A program made the translations under genes and the position numbers. The notes under the pieces were generated by a model. It did no database searches. It saw only the letters and a list, made by a program, of their open reading frames with translations, and was not told where the DNA came from. 64,000 nt of DNA from NCBI RefSeq assembly GCF_000365145.1, contig NW_008481809.1:439883-503882 (forward strand), given 5' to 3'. This DNA is from Cyphellophora europaea CBS 101466 (lineage: Eukaryota > Ascomycota > Eurotiomycetes > Chaetothyriales > Cyphellophoraceae). Below, in pieces: positions 41,719 through 51,411 of the stretch (its first letter is position 1; every line of letters begins with the position of its first letter).

Positions 41719-42711
41719 ATGTCACTACCATACGGTCAATCGTACACAGAGGCGCCAACTCATAAGCAGCCTGCTCCAGTACCCGTGACTTCGGAGACCT
41801 GGTCTCATAGCCTCCCTACCTGTCCAGATCGCACTTTCGAATCATTCAGTCAGCTCCTCGCAGCCAACTCTTTCACCACTGTTGACTCGTGCGCTGAGTC
41901 CAGCTCCGGAGAGACCTACGACAGCACGCCTGAGAGCTTGTGCTGGCCTGCGCCGAGTTACTCACCACACACTCTCTCAAAATCACTCCCGAATCAGACC
42001 TTATCCCAGCACAGTGGTATTGACATCGGTAAGTAAAATGCTACCCTACTTGGCTAGGTGCGACTCAAGCTCCGGCTTACACTGCTTTCAAGACGCAACA
42101 CCACGAGATCAGATACAAACAGTTGACGAATCACGGCGTGTCAAGAGGAGGGCACAGAATCGTGCGGCGTAAGTCTGTTCATGGGCTTGACATATGAATG
42201 ATCCTGTGATGCGCCTGCGTTCCTCACACCTGAGCAATTCGAGGCACTCACTGGATTGGATGCCATCTTCTTGATGATCATGCTCCGTTCAGCTCCAATT
42301 CCCCACCATACGTTGATCAGGCAAACATGCGCATCTTCCCCCTCCCCGGTCACCGCCCAGAATAACTCCCGACCATCTGCCCGCTCTGACCAAACCTCCA
42401 AACACTCAGCTTTCATGACCCAACCTTTTGCGCTACCTCACTAACACGCACACACACTCCACAGACAGCATACATTCAAAGCTCGCCAACAGCAGCGCGA
42501 GCTCAAGCTCTGCGAGAAGATCAGGATAGCCGAACAAGCCAACGCCAACCTACGAGGCCAGAACATACAGCTAATGGAAGCCCTCAAGCGAGAAATGACA
42601 TTCAGGCTAGAAGCCGCTGCTCGGCAGGGGAGTCGGACGCTCTCATCGAGTCTTTTGGGCGAATCCGGCCCAACAGGCGAAGGCGGCCGGGGTGCTCATA
42701 GCTCTCCGTAG
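41719..42711 (+). CDS. bZIP transcription factor, three exons
   Basis: Exons 41719-42028, 42093-42168 and 42465-42711; introns 64 and 296 nt, 210 residues. Splicing assembles a textbook Pap1/Yap-type basic region, RRVKRRAQNRAAQHTFKAR (residues about 118-136), with the N-x2-A-A-Q-x2-F signature made from both sides of the second intron. The zipper follows (ELKLCEKIRIAEQANANL then LMEALKREM). The N-terminal half is Ser/Thr/Pro-rich, as expected for an activation region, and has a few scattered Cys. Phase checks hold at both junctions. The long second intron is unusual for the window. Target genes unknown. Confidence 0.88.
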
Positions 42712-43645
42712 GCCAATTTCTGATGATTTGAGGTTCGAACGGCGTCGCGGCGTCTGTGCCTGTAGAACAGTGCGACGTATACCGGTACCCTAATAGCTTT
42801 GAACTACTCTCAAGAACCGCCAGCAGACGTGCCAAACATGACCACCACCACCACCACCACCTTCTTCGCCCAACTCCTCTCTGTCTCTCTCTCTATTTCT
42901 ACCTGCCGGCGCCTTTACACTGCCAACATTTCCGCGCCGCATCACAGCCCCAAGACCCAGGGACTACAAACATCTCCTCAGGTTTTATGCGTTTTCCCCC
43001 CCTTTTCTCTCATTTCAGGGCTTTGCGCCTAGAGACTAAAAGTTTCTGGCACAGTGCTTCGCCCGACGAAAAGCCACAACAACTCCGGACAGACTCAAAA
43101 GTAAATGGATTTTTCACCTCGGCCTATGCCGGGCTGTGAACGCTCTGTCTCTCTCCTGGGGTGTGTTCCCCACACCCCCAAGCATGAGCTAAAGGTAACG
43201 GACTTGGGCAGTGTTGCAAACTCCCTCGGAGAGGAAATGAGATATGAAGGAGAGCCGCGAAAGCCCCAGCGTCTGGATCCCTGGACCTGCAGACTGCAGG
43301 CGGTCGATCATTGATCTCGGGGTCGGGTGCAGTGCCGATCTCCGGGTGGTGGAGGAGGTGATCGTAGAGGCTTCTCACGTTTCTCGGTGTTTTGTCGTGA
43401 CGGGTGAGGATTGGCGTGTGCCTTCATATCTGTCGGGTCGGGTCGGGGTGGTAGATCACTTGTGGGTTCTTGCCCGTCTGGAGAGACATACGCCGCGCCG
43501 TTCGGTTGGGTGGGTGCCCCAGCCTCGGTGATGTATTGATTGATGATTTATCTGTAGATATTCGAGGGTGGGATCGCGCTGGGAGAGGCAGTGAGAAACA
43601 ATTGTGTCAATAGCAAGGCGATAAAACCATGGATTCTCGACAATG
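42712..43645. other. Spacer
   Basis: 934 bp between the convergent bZIP and deaminase genes; contains the CCA microsatellite and a G/T-rich stretch at about 43380-43530. No gene recognised. Confidence 0.5.
42839..42862 (+). repeat. CCA microsatellite
   Basis: (ACC) repeats directly follow an ATG at 42838; the open frame through it (to about 43030) has no protein-like features beyond Thr repeats. Confidence 0.8.
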
Positions 43646-45430
43646 TCAGCTCTTGCTTTGCTTTTCCTCTATGTGTAGTAATTTACGAAGGCCGCTACCG
43701 AGCCGCGTGATTAACGTGGTCGAGCAGGACGGCGACTTCTGTGGTTCAGCCTGCCACTCCTTCTCCAGGGGCATCGATGACGCAGGTCCTACATTGAGAC
43801 CCGGGTGACCTGTATAGGCACTGCCGGTACGGAAATCCCTCGAGACATTGGTTCGGACGATCTGATGCAAAGCAACGCTGTGGTCGATAGCCTCTGGCCC
43901 TTCGACAGCTTCACTGGTGCGGACACTCCCGCTTCCCCTCCTCTGAATACCTTCCTCAGCGGGGTTGGAGTCTTCAGCCGTGAACATCGACACCCGGTCA
44001 AGGTCCGTGCGGCTCGTCATGGGAAAGTCGCGAGGCCGCTTCAGGCTGTATGCGGCGCGGAGCCTCAGCATGGCTTCGTGCATAGCTGCAATCGTGTGCC
44101 TGAGGACGGCGACCTGGTCGGGCGTATATTCCGCCAGATCTGGAATAGTCCATTGGTCGTACAGCCGCCCGTGCGTGGCAGGCGACGCCATGCCGCCGTG
44201 GCAGCTGATGCATAGGTAGCACAAGAAGCAGGCGCTCTTTGAGGCGCCAATGACTCGGGGTGGCGGAGGCGATGGCTGGGCCCTGTTACGTCCCTCGCCC
44301 GGCCCCGATAGGTAGTGCACCAACAGCTGTATTTCAGCGTGGATGTAACAAGCCATATCCCGCCCCTGGATGGACGGACCTTGGACGATTGACTTATACG
44401 GCTGCACACCTTCGATGCGCAGCTCCAATGACGGTAAGCTCGCTGGTCTTCCTTTCGTGATCTTGCGAAATATATGCACCAGCGACTGTGCGATGCGCCA
44501 GTAAGCTCCGATCTTGTCGATCTCAACGACGTGCTTATTCTTCAGCCACGTCTTCTGATCTAGACCCGCCGCGGCCAGCAGATGCTTGAACGGCAGGCGC
44601 TTTTGTCCCTCGCCGCACGATGTCGTCACGTTGAAGCAGGCTTTCGATACGGCGCCCAGCTTTGTTAGCACTTCGGGTGCTGCATGCTCGGCATCATCGA
44701 CAGACATCGTCTCGAGCAGCGCCAGAAGTTGCGCATTCAGGGCCGTAGCGCGCTCCACGAACGCTTCGCCAATGTCTGGCGTCAGATTCTCCTTTCGCAT
44801 CCGCGCAAAGGCCCGCAGTAGCTTGTCGTCCTTGTTTGTGCGCAGCCGGCCTTTCTCACGAAAGATGGGTGGATGTCCAACTGCTTTCCGAGCACGCTGG
44901 AGGATGCGGGTGCGGTTGAGGTAGATGATTTTGTCGAATATCAGGTCAGCGCGTTGAATGGAAGTTGATTGGTCTTGAGAGCTGAGCGTGGACCAAATCT
45001 CCAGTAGAGAGGCCTTGAGAGAGTCGCTTATTCCTTCGTTGGCAGCGAGGCGGAGGGTGAGGACTCCAAGATGCTGCGACGCGCTGGGGTGAGGCTGCTC
45101 CTCGATGCAGGCGGCGGTCACGCTGAAGACGGCTTCCTGAGTAGCCGAGATGAGTGCGAAGTCATTAGCGAGACGGTGCTCGATATGAAGGGAAAGAAGG
45201 TAGCGCGAATGGTCGCGGGGTTGTTTTGGCGTTGGGGTAGGTCCGGGGAAGAGACACGTATCATCGTGAGGTGTGTTCAATCCAATGTCTGCATCAACGG
45301 GGCACTCGTTGCTCGCAAGAGCGAGCTCCACGGCTGTCTGACGAAATGTGACTTCGTCGAGCGGAGGCTGCCAGATGGAGTGTGCTAGAGCTGCGGTGCG
45401 GATCTCGTGGCGAAATGGCTCGTTGGCCAT
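43646..45430 (-). CDS. OTT_1508-like deaminase-fold protein
   Basis: 594 residues from ATG 45430 (MANEPFRHEIRTAAL); an upstream in-frame ATG at 45565 would add 45 residues of unlike composition. The N-terminal half is a helical fungal region (SIWQPPLDEVTFRQTAVELA near 20). The catalytic part contains C-x-x-HAE (HAE 364-366) and SKSACFLCYLC (Cys401, Cys404), the zinc motifs of the cytidine-deaminase fold, arranged as in the OTT_1508-like deaminase family (PF14441), which is expanded in fungi and related to bacterial toxin-type deaminases. The Ser/Pro-rich tail (about 470-594) is probably disordered. Substrate is unknown: nucleic acid or nucleotide deamination is inferred from the fold. Single exon. 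Confidence 0.8.
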   Translation of the reverse strand: MANEPFRHEIRTAALAHSIWQPPLDEVTFRQTAVELALASNECPVDADIGLNTPHDDTCLFPGPTPTPKQPRDHSRYLLSLHIEHRLANDFALISATQEAVFSVTAACIEEQPHPSASQHLGVLTLRLAANEGISDSLKASLLEIWSTLSSQDQSTSIQRADLIFDKIIYLNRTRILQRARKAVGHPPIFREKGRLRTNKDDKLLRAFARMRKENLTPDIGEAFVERATALNAQLLALLETMSVDDAEHAAPEVLTKLGAVSKACFNVTTSCGEGQKRLPFKHLLAAAGLDQKTWLKNKHVVEIDKIGAYWRIAQSLVHIFRKITKGRPASLPSLELRIEGVQPYKSIVQGPSIQGRDMACYIHAEIQLLVHYLSGPGEGRNRAQPSPPPPRVIGASKSACFLCYLCISCHGGMASPATHGRLYDQWTIPDLAEYTPDQVAVLRHTIAAMHEAMLRLRAAYSLKRPRDFPMTSRTDLDRVSMFTAEDSNPAEEGIQRRGSGSVRTSEAVEGPEAIDHSVALHQIVRTNVSRDFRTGSAYTGHPGLNVGPASSMPLEKEWQAEPQKSPSCSTTLITRLGSGLRKLLHIEEKQSKS

Positions 45431-46086
45431 GACAAGGATGATCAAGTGTCTCTCTGTCGCGACTGCTATCGCTCCGCGTAATTCCTGGATAATAACATTG
45501 TTATTGGAAAAAGTGTACCCGACCTGATCTTGGGGTGTGTGGCTTGGCACGTAGACAACGAGCAAAATCTGCCAGAAGCCCGCCTGCTTTCAGAACCGAG
45601 GAGCAGCCTGCGACGGATGTCACAACAAGTCTTCACCTGCTACCATGCTTTCAAGTGCGGCGAAAAGCTACACCCCCAGCCGCTACAAGCCAGGCAAACC
45701 AACGGAGCAAGGTGAAGATGAATACAAGGCAAACGCGATCAAGGCAACCACCGCAAAATGTTCCTCCGTATCCTGCCAAGGCGGGAATATGCTCTTCCGC
45801 CACCGACGTCTTCTCGCGGCCTTCTACCCCAAATCTCTTCCTGCTCTCCAGCGTGCTCATCATGGAAAGCGATGACCCCTACACAGCCTGCCGGTTGGTA
45901 TATTATCGCCTGCCTAGCCAGATGGCACTCCCTAAGTTTGTTCTCTGCTTGAGCTGTGAATCGTTTTACTGGACCAGACTCGCCACTTCCAGCACAAGCT
46001 GCATCCTGGATTGAAAGCTGACTACCATGTCTAGCTCCAACCAGAATATACACTTCGCTACCACTGTTACCTACATAACTACTTCG
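45431..46086. other. Spacer
   Basis: Upstream region of the deaminase gene and possible start alternatives. No other gene recognised. Confidence 0.4.
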
Positions 46087-46494
46087 TTATTTGGCTCTTC
46101 TGTCGGCTTCATTGGCGATTGTCTGCGGGGCGATATTTCCGCCCCGCCTCTCGGCGAAATGCTGCACCATAATAACCTTTACGCGGTGGTTGTTCCGGAA
46201 ACTGATAGCGACTTTGACGCCGAGACTGATCGCTACGGTGGGCTGGGGCACGTACATGGTATATGGGGCGTGCTGTACGATGAGTCTTGTTTGGTGCTGG
46301 GTGGCTGTGCTGGAGACAAGGGGCATCGGGTTGGGGAAGGAGATGGATGGGCTGTTTGAGAAGCGGGGTGTTACAGGAGGTAGGGGGAGTGTGGAAGAGC
46401 ATTGTGCAGAGGTGGGCGGAGAGGGTGCGGAGTTTGCTGAAGTGGAATAGGCGATGATAGAGATCAACGAGACGAGCGGAGTCAGCTGAGGCAT
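46087..46494 (-). CDS. Possible small secreted protein
   Basis: 135 residues from ATG 46494 (MPQLTPLVSLISIIAYSTSA), which looks like a signal peptide with cleavage near NSA|P. The mature part is Ser/Pro/Thr-rich with one Cys and no recognised domain. The plus strand is also open in this region, so the strand is uncertain; the signal-like start is the only support. Confidence 0.3.
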   Translation of the reverse strand: MPQLTPLVSLISIIAYSTSANSAPSPPTSAQCSSTLPLPPVTPRFSNSPSISFPNPMPLVSSTATQHQTRLIVQHAPYTMYVPQPTVAISLGVKVAISFRNNHRVKVIMVQHFAERRGGNIAPQTIANEADRRAK

Positions 46495-47649
46495 AGGAGG
46501 AGTAGCATCGCTCTGATTGTTTGAAAATCGCATCCAGACGGGGTGTTGACAGCTTTCAGAATCGAATCAATATGTACACTTTCCCTGCATCAGAGACCCA
46601 TTCCCCAGCACACGCTTTCAAGCTCCGCGGATACATTGCGTGTCGAGGTGCCAAGACTACCCAGCCAGCCCCCTGAGCCTCGCCGCCTTGCCGCCTGATT
46701 CATTCACTGCCCACCCACCCCCACAGCCTTGACCGCCAGCCTCTCCTACTTGCCTAGCAACCGTATAAATATCACGAATCCCAAAATCCCTCTCAACAAT
46801 CGCACAGACCTACAGTCCCACAAAAACCAGGCAGGAGAAAACCACTAAGTCCTGGGGTCGGAGTCGTTGCCACTGAAAACCTACAAGCCTAGTATTACTG
46901 GTAGCAATACTGTAATTCAAAAGGTGGTTTTCGGGGAGGAATGCTTCAAAAGAATAAAGAAAGATGCCATAGCAAGCCAAGGTCCAAGATCTCTCAGTTG
47001 GGAGTTTGTACTACGACAAAGTAAGTAGTACAATGGGTCGCAAAGACCTCTCGATTATGGGAGCACATTCCTCTGTTCTTTTTGCTTTTTCGCTTTTTGC
47101 TGTTTGCTTTTAGGGCTAACGTTGTGATGTGGGAATTGTGGGCGGCTGATAAAAATGCAGTGACTGGTTATTCACTGCCCGTCGGCTAGCGAGATTGTCA
47201 ATATGAGGTGGACGGGTAGCAAGTTTTCATCTGTCCCCGCGCCGCTCACTTCACTTACTTAGTAGGCCTTCGGAAACCTGATAGTGAGTTCGGCACGACT
47301 CGAAGGAAATGTCGTCCGATTGCTCTGAGCTCACAACTCGGCCTATGTATGAGTCAAGGTTGGAGAACATACAGATGGAAACGGCTCGTCCTTCGATCGC
47401 CCTGAAGGATTCAAATGGTTGTGGACTCTTCTTCGTACAGAATATGTTTCTGGACTTCTCAAAGTCTGGGTGGCCCCTCCTGATTCAACTTAGTACACAG
47501 ACTTCTGCCTCCAGCTACAAAACGCACGAGTAGTCCGACTAGCCCAGGTCACACTTCTCGACACAGCCTTTTCCCACTGCCCCAAACCTCTGGCCCTCAA
47601 AAATCCACTGTCCACCCAAGTCGCACAACCCTGTCCCTTCTCGTCAATC
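46495..47649. other. 1.2-kb spacer with an orphan TATA-like promoter
   Basis: TATAAATA at 46764-46771 on the plus strand is followed by A/C-rich leader-like sequence, but no ORF of note follows within 300 bp (the ATG near 46968 is closed at once). A hairpin-capable AGTATT...AATACT lies near 46890. No known RNA was recognised. Confidence 0.4.
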
Positions 47650-48126
47650 CTACTTCTCCTTCTTCGGCAACGCCAACTTCGCCCCCTGCTCCTCCCCCGG
47701 CGGTTTCTTCCCCTTATTCTCCTCCTGCAACCAGTACCCCACATTGCACAAACAATGATTCTTCATCGTCTTCCCCTTACACTTGTTCCAGCCGGAACAC
47801 TCGACTTTGGCCGACTTCCCATCCCGCTTCCTCGCGTCGCATGACACATGACAGACGTCGCGCGTGATGGCTTTGCCGTCGCACTGATGCGCGCCTTTGT
47901 CGAGGGCCAGGGGGCGGCAGGCCATATATTCAGGAGTGCTATCTGGAGGGCGGTTGGTGCCGTCGGAGGAGCGGAGGAGGACGTTTCCTGAAGGGCGGAT
48001 CGCGGACCAGGAGACGCCGTTGTCGAATTGGTCTTTGGGGCCGGCGTAGGAGTATTCGTCGTAGGTGACGCCGGCGGCGGTGGTGGCGAGGAGGAGAGGG
48101 CTGAGGAGGAGGGCGAGGGGGTACAT
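47650..48126 (-). CDS. Small secreted cysteine-rich protein
   Basis: 158 residues from ATG 48126. Signal peptide MYPLALLLSPLLLATTAAG, cleavage after about residue 18-19. The mature part has eight Cys, in ACR, QCD, VCHVSC, ECS, KCK and HCLC, all in its C-terminal two thirds (about residues 69-135), then a Lys-rich tail ending KKEK. An even Cys number in a secreted protein points to disulfide bonds. No domain is recognised. Fungal secreted proteins of this size include effectors and antimicrobial proteins, but no role is shown. Single exon. Confidence 0.7.
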   Translation of the reverse strand: MYPLALLLSPLLLATTAAGVTYDEYSYAGPKDQFDNGVSWSAIRPSGNVLLRSSDGTNRPPDSTPEYMACRPLALDKGAHQCDGKAITRDVCHVSCDARKRDGKSAKVECSGWNKCKGKTMKNHCLCNVGYWLQEENKGKKPPGEEQGAKLALPKKEK

Positions 48127-49168
48127 CGTGTGGATGGGGTGAGAGGTGATTGGGTAGGCTTGATCGTACCGTGATGTATATGTGGGCGCGTATGCTGATT
48201 GGTGAGTGAAAAGGTTGAAGGGAGGAGTTTTGTGCCCGATGTGGAATGAATAGGATGTCGAGTCGATGATATGGGCAGGGTATACGGCGTTAGCAGCAGC
48301 TTGTCAAAGGATAGCCTGTGTGGTTCGTGGAGACTGTCTTTGTTCTTGGGTGCTGAAATATCAATATGAGATCTTCTTTGTTTGGCGGCATCGATATTCA
48401 GTCTTAGGCGCTGCCCTCAGATCCCGAGTCTGTTCTTTGTGCAGACGCCGCACGAGTACTTCGTAGCTTCAACACAAGCCTCGTGCTAGCCTCGGCCTTG
48501 TGTACACAAGGAAGCGATTCGAGCCGTGCCGGCTATACGGAGACACTGGATGAGCCAGGCTTGTTGGATCCAGAACTTCTGTCATGCCTATGCTGTCTCT
48601 ATGTTCCGTCGCACCCGTTAGGGTCTTTCGGTCAGGCAGTGAGCACGCTCCGACAGCAATATTAATTCGACGGCCAGGAAAAGCAATCAGGTTGCAAGAT
48701 AGACATGTCGCAATGGGTGGCGTCTGCTGGAAGACCTATCAAATTGCACCTCTATTCAAAACGCCAGCTCACTGTATGTGGCTCATTGGGATCAATAAAG
48801 GCAATGGCACATTGATGCTGTCGGTGGTAGGCATATTGCCGGCTATGCGCTCATCGTTGTCCGTACTTTGCAATAAGCGACATACTCGAGGGAGCTGCAA
48901 GCATTTGGCACAGAGTCAACGTCACGTGCTCAGAACGTCCCAGCCTTCCGTGCCCTACAGGATCGGCTTCGTGTAGAAAGAACTAGGTTGAGTCTGGCCG
49001 CCATGCAATTTGGCACTGGACAAAGCTTTGCTCATCCCGTCTCCATTGTGACCTAAATCCCGAGCAGAAAGCCGCAACTGACTGAGGACGGTAGTCAATG
49101 GTTCGCAGTGGAGTCTGGCTATCAACCCTGCATTGTTAAGAGGAAGACGCCGACCCGTTGTAGTCCCC
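48127..49168. other. 1.0-kb spacer
   Basis: Upstream region of the secreted protein gene and 3' flank of the seven-TM gene. Short frames only; nothing recognised. Confidence 0.5.
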
Positions 49169-50212
49169 TCACTTGATCGATCGCAGGACGTCAGCGTAGA
49201 GAATATCCGAGTCTCGTCCAGTTGTCCTTGCGGAGTACGCTCGCGAGTTTTCTGATAGTGTTCGTACCGCGCCGGCGTCATCGTCATCGAAATCGTCCTC
49301 GCTCGGGTGGACAGCGTGGCCATTCTCCATATGATTTACGATTCCTTTCGACGATGGAGTTGATAGCTCTCGATAGAGGTCATTTTGCGCTTGGCCGGGG
49401 ATGGCGTTGGTGTCAATCTCGCCCAGATCGTGCGACCCAGATCGCTTCGAACCTTGAACCAGGTCGACAAGCTTTGACAGAATATTGAGCTCGAGTTTGA
49501 GTTTGACGCTGTAAATGAAGGCTTTGGTAGCCTGCTGATAGATACGCCAGTGCTTGTACTGCATGAAAAGCAAGGCAATGTCCATGGCGATGATGATGAC
49601 GTTGATGGTAAAGAGCTGCCAGATGACGCTTCTTGTGCTCTTTTTGCTGACGACCTTGAGAAAGGCAATGGTCCGCCAGACGTACAGTCCAGAGATGATG
49701 AACTCTTGCAAACAAAACATAGTCATCTGAACATGTTCGGTGTAGAAGAAGCCTTCTGCAAAGTGCTGGTTATTGGTATAAGTTGTGCCGAAGTCGAGGA
49801 CGGTAAGGGTGGTGTGCCAGACGACTGCATTGAATATGATCATCCACTTGACGGCCTTCAGCACTTTCGGTTGATCCATGATCAAGTTGAGTCTCGAGTA
49901 GAGAACCAAACTTTGGCCCGTAATCATCAGAATCCATCCGCCGGTATCGAAGATTTTGCCGACCCATAGCACGGCAAGCTGGAAATACTCGATGATCAAA
50001 CCGAGGCTGTAAGAGACCACACCGAAATTGGATACGCACAAGCTCCAGAAGTAGAGACCGTGCCATTTTTTGAACGTGGTGAAGATCAAAAGCGTAAGCT
50101 CAATCGCATTGTACAAAGCCAGCGCCAGACTCAGTGTCACGGTGATGGACTCTGGATCGTACAGGCCTTCGAAGACAGCTCGTGGACGATGCCATCGCGA
50201 GGGTTCGGACAT
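49169..50212 (-). CDS. Seven-TM fungal integral membrane protein (DUF7703-like)
   Basis: 347 residues, one exon, ATG 50212. About seven hydrophobic segments lie between residues 25 and 250: ITVTLSLALALYNAIELTLL, FWSLCVSNFGVVSYSLGLII, a segment around GGWILMITGQSLVLYSRL, MIIFNAVVWHTTLTVL, MTMFCLQEFIISGLYVW, LFTINVIIIAMDIALLFM and a final amphipathic segment. A cytosolic Asp/Glu/Ser-rich tail follows (SEDDFDDDDAG). There is no CFEM domain, so it is not a classic PTH11 receptor; it looks like the fungal family I know as DUF7703. Function unknown, receptor-like topology only. Confidence 0.8.
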   Translation of the reverse strand: MSEPSRWHRPRAVFEGLYDPESITVTLSLALALYNAIELTLLIFTTFKKWHGLYFWSLCVSNFGVVSYSLGLIIEYFQLAVLWVGKIFDTGGWILMITGQSLVLYSRLNLIMDQPKVLKAVKWMIIFNAVVWHTTLTVLDFGTTYTNNQHFAEGFFYTEHVQMTMFCLQEFIISGLYVWRTIAFLKVVSKKSTRSVIWQLFTINVIIIAMDIALLFMQYKHWRIYQQATKAFIYSVKLKLELNILSKLVDLVQGSKRSGSHDLGEIDTNAIPGQAQNDLYRELSTPSSKGIVNHMENGHAVHPSEDDFDDDDAGAVRTLSENSRAYSARTTGRDSDILYADVLRSIK

Positions 50213-51411
50213 CCTAGTCGCATCGCCTCAAGCTTCTGACGATTTCAGAGACGACAAGAATTGATGAAGAGTGAAGCTGGGAGTTGACAAGAGCACCATC
50301 CGATCGACATTGCGTTCTCACCTCATTTCGCTTAGCCAGGTAGGGGACAGTTCTCGTGTGGCGTCCCCGTGGTTGCGGTCGGAGGTGGGTGTGACGCTGA
50401 TCCTCCAATAGCGCAGCATGGTGCCCGCAAGCTGGAAGCCAAACCCCGAACGCCACGGGCTGTGAGTGCCGAGGGGTGCCACATAAACATGGGGTCCAAA
50501 GGTCAAACGGGGAGTCGGATGCGAATTGTCTGGGGTAAGAGACCGGTGGTCGCGTCAATTCGCAGCCGTCGCGTTCCTCATTTTCTTGGTCCCGGGGCTC
50601 CGTGGCTGCCACGCGTAAAGCCCCCGCCCCCGCATCTTGTTGCTTCTCACGGATCATTCACGGCACATTTGATCATTGAAAGATACATTTTTTCAAATCG
50701 ATACAAGTCGTTCATTACATGCTACTTCCATTGAGAACCTACCAGCCGACTACGCCATCGGAACTTACCATCTTGCCCTACCGCCGGCGACCAGTGCCAC
50801 TCGGCTTCTCACCGGCGAGAGGATGATCAGACTACCAGTCATCTCGGCGTCTTCGCTCAAACGACGAAGGCCGCGAGTATGCACCGTCATCCCACCAGGC
50901 CGTCTTGGACTCGGCTCTCTTCCTGGGTGTGACAGCTCGTTCCTCTTCAGCCTTAACGAAGGCACGTTCGATTCTCGCCGACGTGCTGTAGAAACACATC
51001 AAAGCCCGAAGGCACTGGAAGAGTGAACGTTTACCCATTGTTCTGAGTGATCTTTGGCAGAACGCAAAAGCAACGGGTGTTCTCGCGGGCTTAAGTAAGT
51101 GTGCTTGCAGCTGCTCTCGACGACTATTCAAACAAGGCGATTGTGCATTGTCAAAGGCAGGTCTTTGTGCTTCTGCAGCTCTCATTTTCGATGACGACTG
51201 AACTGCTTTGTTCGTTGCGTCGAAGCTTTGTGACTTCTCGTTGCAAGGCCCAATCTGCCCAGACTCAGGACATCTGACAGGCAAGGGCGGAACGCCGTTG
51301 GATTTTCAAGTCTCACTGCATGAGTCTACAGGAGAGGAGAGTCTTCGCATTTTTCTACATTCACAAGATCCATCGATATCGTCCGCTCCCATGCCTCCCT
51401 GAAATCATCCC
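50213..51411. other. 1.2-kb spacer
   Basis: Upstream region of the seven-TM gene and downstream flank of the serine hydrolase. Minus-strand frames of 147 and 150 codons show no family or splice support. Confidence 0.5.

Noticed and set aside
43511..43561. Possible CRISPR-like or phage repeat
   Set aside because: No regular direct repeats with spacers; eukaryotic context makes CRISPR implausible.
50832..51284. 150-codon minus-strand open frame
   Set aside because: No recognised feature, weak start; likely promoter-side noise.
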